Notes under the pieces: model-generated
Seen by the model: the letters and a program-made list of their open reading frames with translations, nothing else
Told to the model about the DNA's origin: nothing
Databases searched by the model: none
Made by a program: the position numbers and the translations under genes
Part shown: piece after piece, positions 43,317-44,699 of the stretch
Layout: every line of letters begins with the position of its first letter
Numbering within the stretch: the stretch's first letter is position 1
Origin: JASGKO01 sp049840595
GTDB taxonomy: Bacteria > Verrucomicrobiota > Verrucomicrobiia > Chthoniobacterales > Chthoniobacteraceae
Reading direction: 5' to 3'
NCBI GenBank assembly: GCA_049840595.1
Contig: JASGKO010000005.1
Coordinates: forward strand, 1-44,699
Length of the DNA stretch: 44,699 bases

Positions 43317-44159
43317 CTAAAGGGCTTTGTAGGTAGTGGTGAGGTTGTGGTTATCGCCGACGGTGCCGCCGTGGAAAGTGATGGCGATGGGGTAGCCGAT
43401 GTGCTGGTAGCCGTAAGGGAAGAGCCGGAGGATGAGCCGGAGCGGGTCGGCGTGGGAGAGGAGATGCTTTAGGTCTGCCGGGGGTTCATCCATCTGCACG
43501 GTGGCAGGCGGAACGTCGGGGACGATGTCTTCGGTGTTGAAGATGCGCCAGGTGGCCAGGGCCGCCGTTTGATAGCTGGTTGCGAAGGCTGAGTCGCCGG
43601 TGCGTGGGCCGGAGAAAGTATAGCTGGTGGAATTAAGCGCTTTGGTTGCGTAAAGACCGGTCGCGACGAGGTGGGCAAGCGCAGCGCCAAGGCTGTGGCC
43701 GGTGATGTAGATATTGCTGAGTGGGTTGCCGGAGGCTTTGAGCTGATCCAATGCGGTGCTGATGCCGGGGAATATCTGGTCGTAGAGTGATTTAAATCCT
43801 TGCGTGGTCTTTCCCCACTCTGGCTTGCCCTCGATAAAAGGCGTGGGCTGGAATGTGAAGTCATCCACCCATTCGAGCTGGGTCTGTGTCCCGCGGATGA
43901 TGATGAAGACATCGTTGCCTTTGGAGAGGACGAAGCCGAAAGGCAGCGTGGGGAGCACGTTGAATACATCCGGCACTGTGAATTTCCCGATGCCGAAGGG
44001 TTCCTTTGCTCCGAATACCGCGAAGGTGTCGTAGCCCTCCGGTTTTTTCCAATCCTCTATTTTGTGGGAGGCTTTGAGTTGCTCGTAGGCGTTGTCAATC
44101 AGTCCCCCGAGTTGTTTTGCGATCTCTTTATCGAAATTGGCTGGAAATGTGTAAATCAT
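43317..44159 (-). CDS. class 3 lipase
   Basis: A 280-residue lipase. The elbow is GHSLGAA (154-160, Ser156), acid Asp211 in NTEDIVPDVP, and His271 in DNHNL. YQHIGYP near 251 is typical of this group. No signal peptide. It is the first gene of the minus-strand cluster; a weak promoter (ACTCAA, 15 bases, ATTGTA on the plus strand at 44204-44230) lies upstream. Confidence 0.85.
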   Translation of the reverse strand: MIYTFPANFDKEIAKQLGGLIDNAYEQLKASHKIEDWKKPEGYDTFAVFGAKEPFGIGKFTVPDVFNVLPTLPFGFVLSKGNDVFIIIRGTQTQLEWVDDFTFQPTPFIEGKPEWGKTTQGFKSLYDQIFPGISTALDQLKASGNPLSNIYITGHSLGAALAHLVATGLYATKALNSTSYTFSGPRTGDSAFATSYQTAALATWRIFNTEDIVPDVPPATVQMDEPPADLKHLLSHADPLRLILRLFPYGYQHIGYPIAITFHGGTVGDNHNLTTTYKAL

Positions 44160-44512
44160 GGCGAAACCCTAGATGGCGGCATATTTTTATCGACGGCTGC
44201 AGGATTGTAGTAGTCGGGTATAACACTCAATTTTTGCGGAAAGGATAAGCGGTCTGGCCTGAGAAGGATTACCTATCGGTTATGAGGGTAGTTACTTAGG
44301 AGAGCTTGCCGGAGTTACTCACTGGCAAGGGCGCATCTAAGGATATTCCTGCCTTTTGGCAGAATTTTTTTTGCGATTGCCAACGGGAAAACAAACGGTA
44401 TTCTCGGCTTGGTTAAGGTTCGGAAGATGTTGCAGCGAAGAGGCTTTGATGGCGTTTAGAAGCTGGCTGTGCAAAAGGAACTCCGGCCCGGACTGTGAAG
44501 GAATGTGCGACG
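44160..44512. other. 353-base gap upstream of the lipase operon
   Basis: This stretch contains the probable promoter region of the lipase cluster (minus strand) and the start of a plus-strand unit. Minus-strand TTGAGT (44225-44230) and TACAAT (44204-44209) with a 15-base spacer are the best hexamers. No protein is supported; open frames here lack recognisable content. Confidence 0.35.
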
Positions 44513-44620
44513 ATGAAGACGCAAAATTTACGGCAGAGGTTTTGGCTGGCGAAGATGCATTTGCCATTGCAGGAATTTCTGCAGCGCAAAGTTTTGCGGA
44601 TGATGGCAGCGATTGATTGA
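44513..44620 (+). CDS. short basic ORF, uncertain
   Basis: A 35-residue frame (MKTQNLRQRFWLAKMHLPLQ at its start) with an AAGGAA sequence about 11 bases upstream of the ATG. It lies 15 bases before the next start. I do not recognise it. It may be a leader peptide or a chance frame. Confidence 0.25.
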   Translation: MKTQNLRQRFWLAKMHLPLQEFLQRKVLRMMAAID

Positions 44621-44635
44621 TGGAAAAAGCGTGGC

Positions 44636-44699
44636 ATGAAAAAGGAAACGACAGGGTTGTTGCAGGAAGAGCTGGCAGATTCGCCGAAAGCGGCGGTTG
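44636..44699 (+). CDS. partial CDS at window end
   Basis: A frame starting at the ATG at 44636 (MKKETTGLLQEELADSPKAA) runs off the window with 21 codons visible. Too little is present to name a family. A preceding short ORF may share its transcript. Confidence 0.4.
   Translation, partial: MKKETTGLLQEELADSPKAAV

Noticed and set aside
44413..44637. 74-residue minus-strand frame
   Set aside because: No recognisable motif or ribosome binding site; overlaps plus-strand starts.

Overview
The window is a high-GC bacterial chromosome segment that most resembles Verrucomicrobiota. This is an inference. It rests on the gene families (HpnJ-type radical SAM, PGPGW membrane protein, DUF3352-like protein, VapBC, S10 peptidase) and on the many dispersed intergenic repeats of the 'CACCACGAAGACACGAAG' and 'TTAACCGCGGATG' kind. 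No rRNA, tRNA, CRISPR array or intact insertion sequence was seen.

Layout. 1-1.8 kb: a badly broken secreted-protein gene and a small secreted partner. 1.8-13.4 kb: core genes, namely leuS with one frameshift, an S10 serine carboxypeptidase, hpnJ, tilS, two single-domain response regulators, a GNAT/glycosyltransferase pair and trxB. 13.4-21.4 kb: an accessory island with structured repeats, a VapBC-like pair, a stray copy of part of trxB, and a restriction/defence locus. In that locus a DNA methyltransferase, a PD-(D/E)XK-like protein and a TIR protein form a tight operon that lies between a 5' remnant of hsdR and a 3' remnant of hsdM. 21.5-34.25 kb: core and house-keeping genes (acyltransferase 3, antiporter, ribE, sufT, PGPGW, ubiX, Dabb, nuoA, DUF3352-like, GH43, ruvA, an ATP-grasp-like protein). 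34.25-44.2 kb: a second accessory island, all on the minus strand. It encodes two class-3 lipases, a lipoprotein, a DUF2235 phospholipase-like protein, a serine hydrolase fused to membrane helices, two further membrane proteins and a multidomain peptidoglycan hydrolase. Several of its genes are visibly AT-richer than the flanks.

The two islands are the parts most likely to hold something undescribed. The first looks like a methylase-nuclease-TIR anti-phage module that replaced the middle of a type I R-M locus. The second is an arsenal of membrane- and wall-degrading enzymes without Sec signals, which fits effectors or an abortive-infection-like system.

Single-base frameshifts occur in several genes, including leuS and nuoA, where loss of function is hard to believe. 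Part of the apparent pseudogenisation may therefore be residual sequencing or assembly error.
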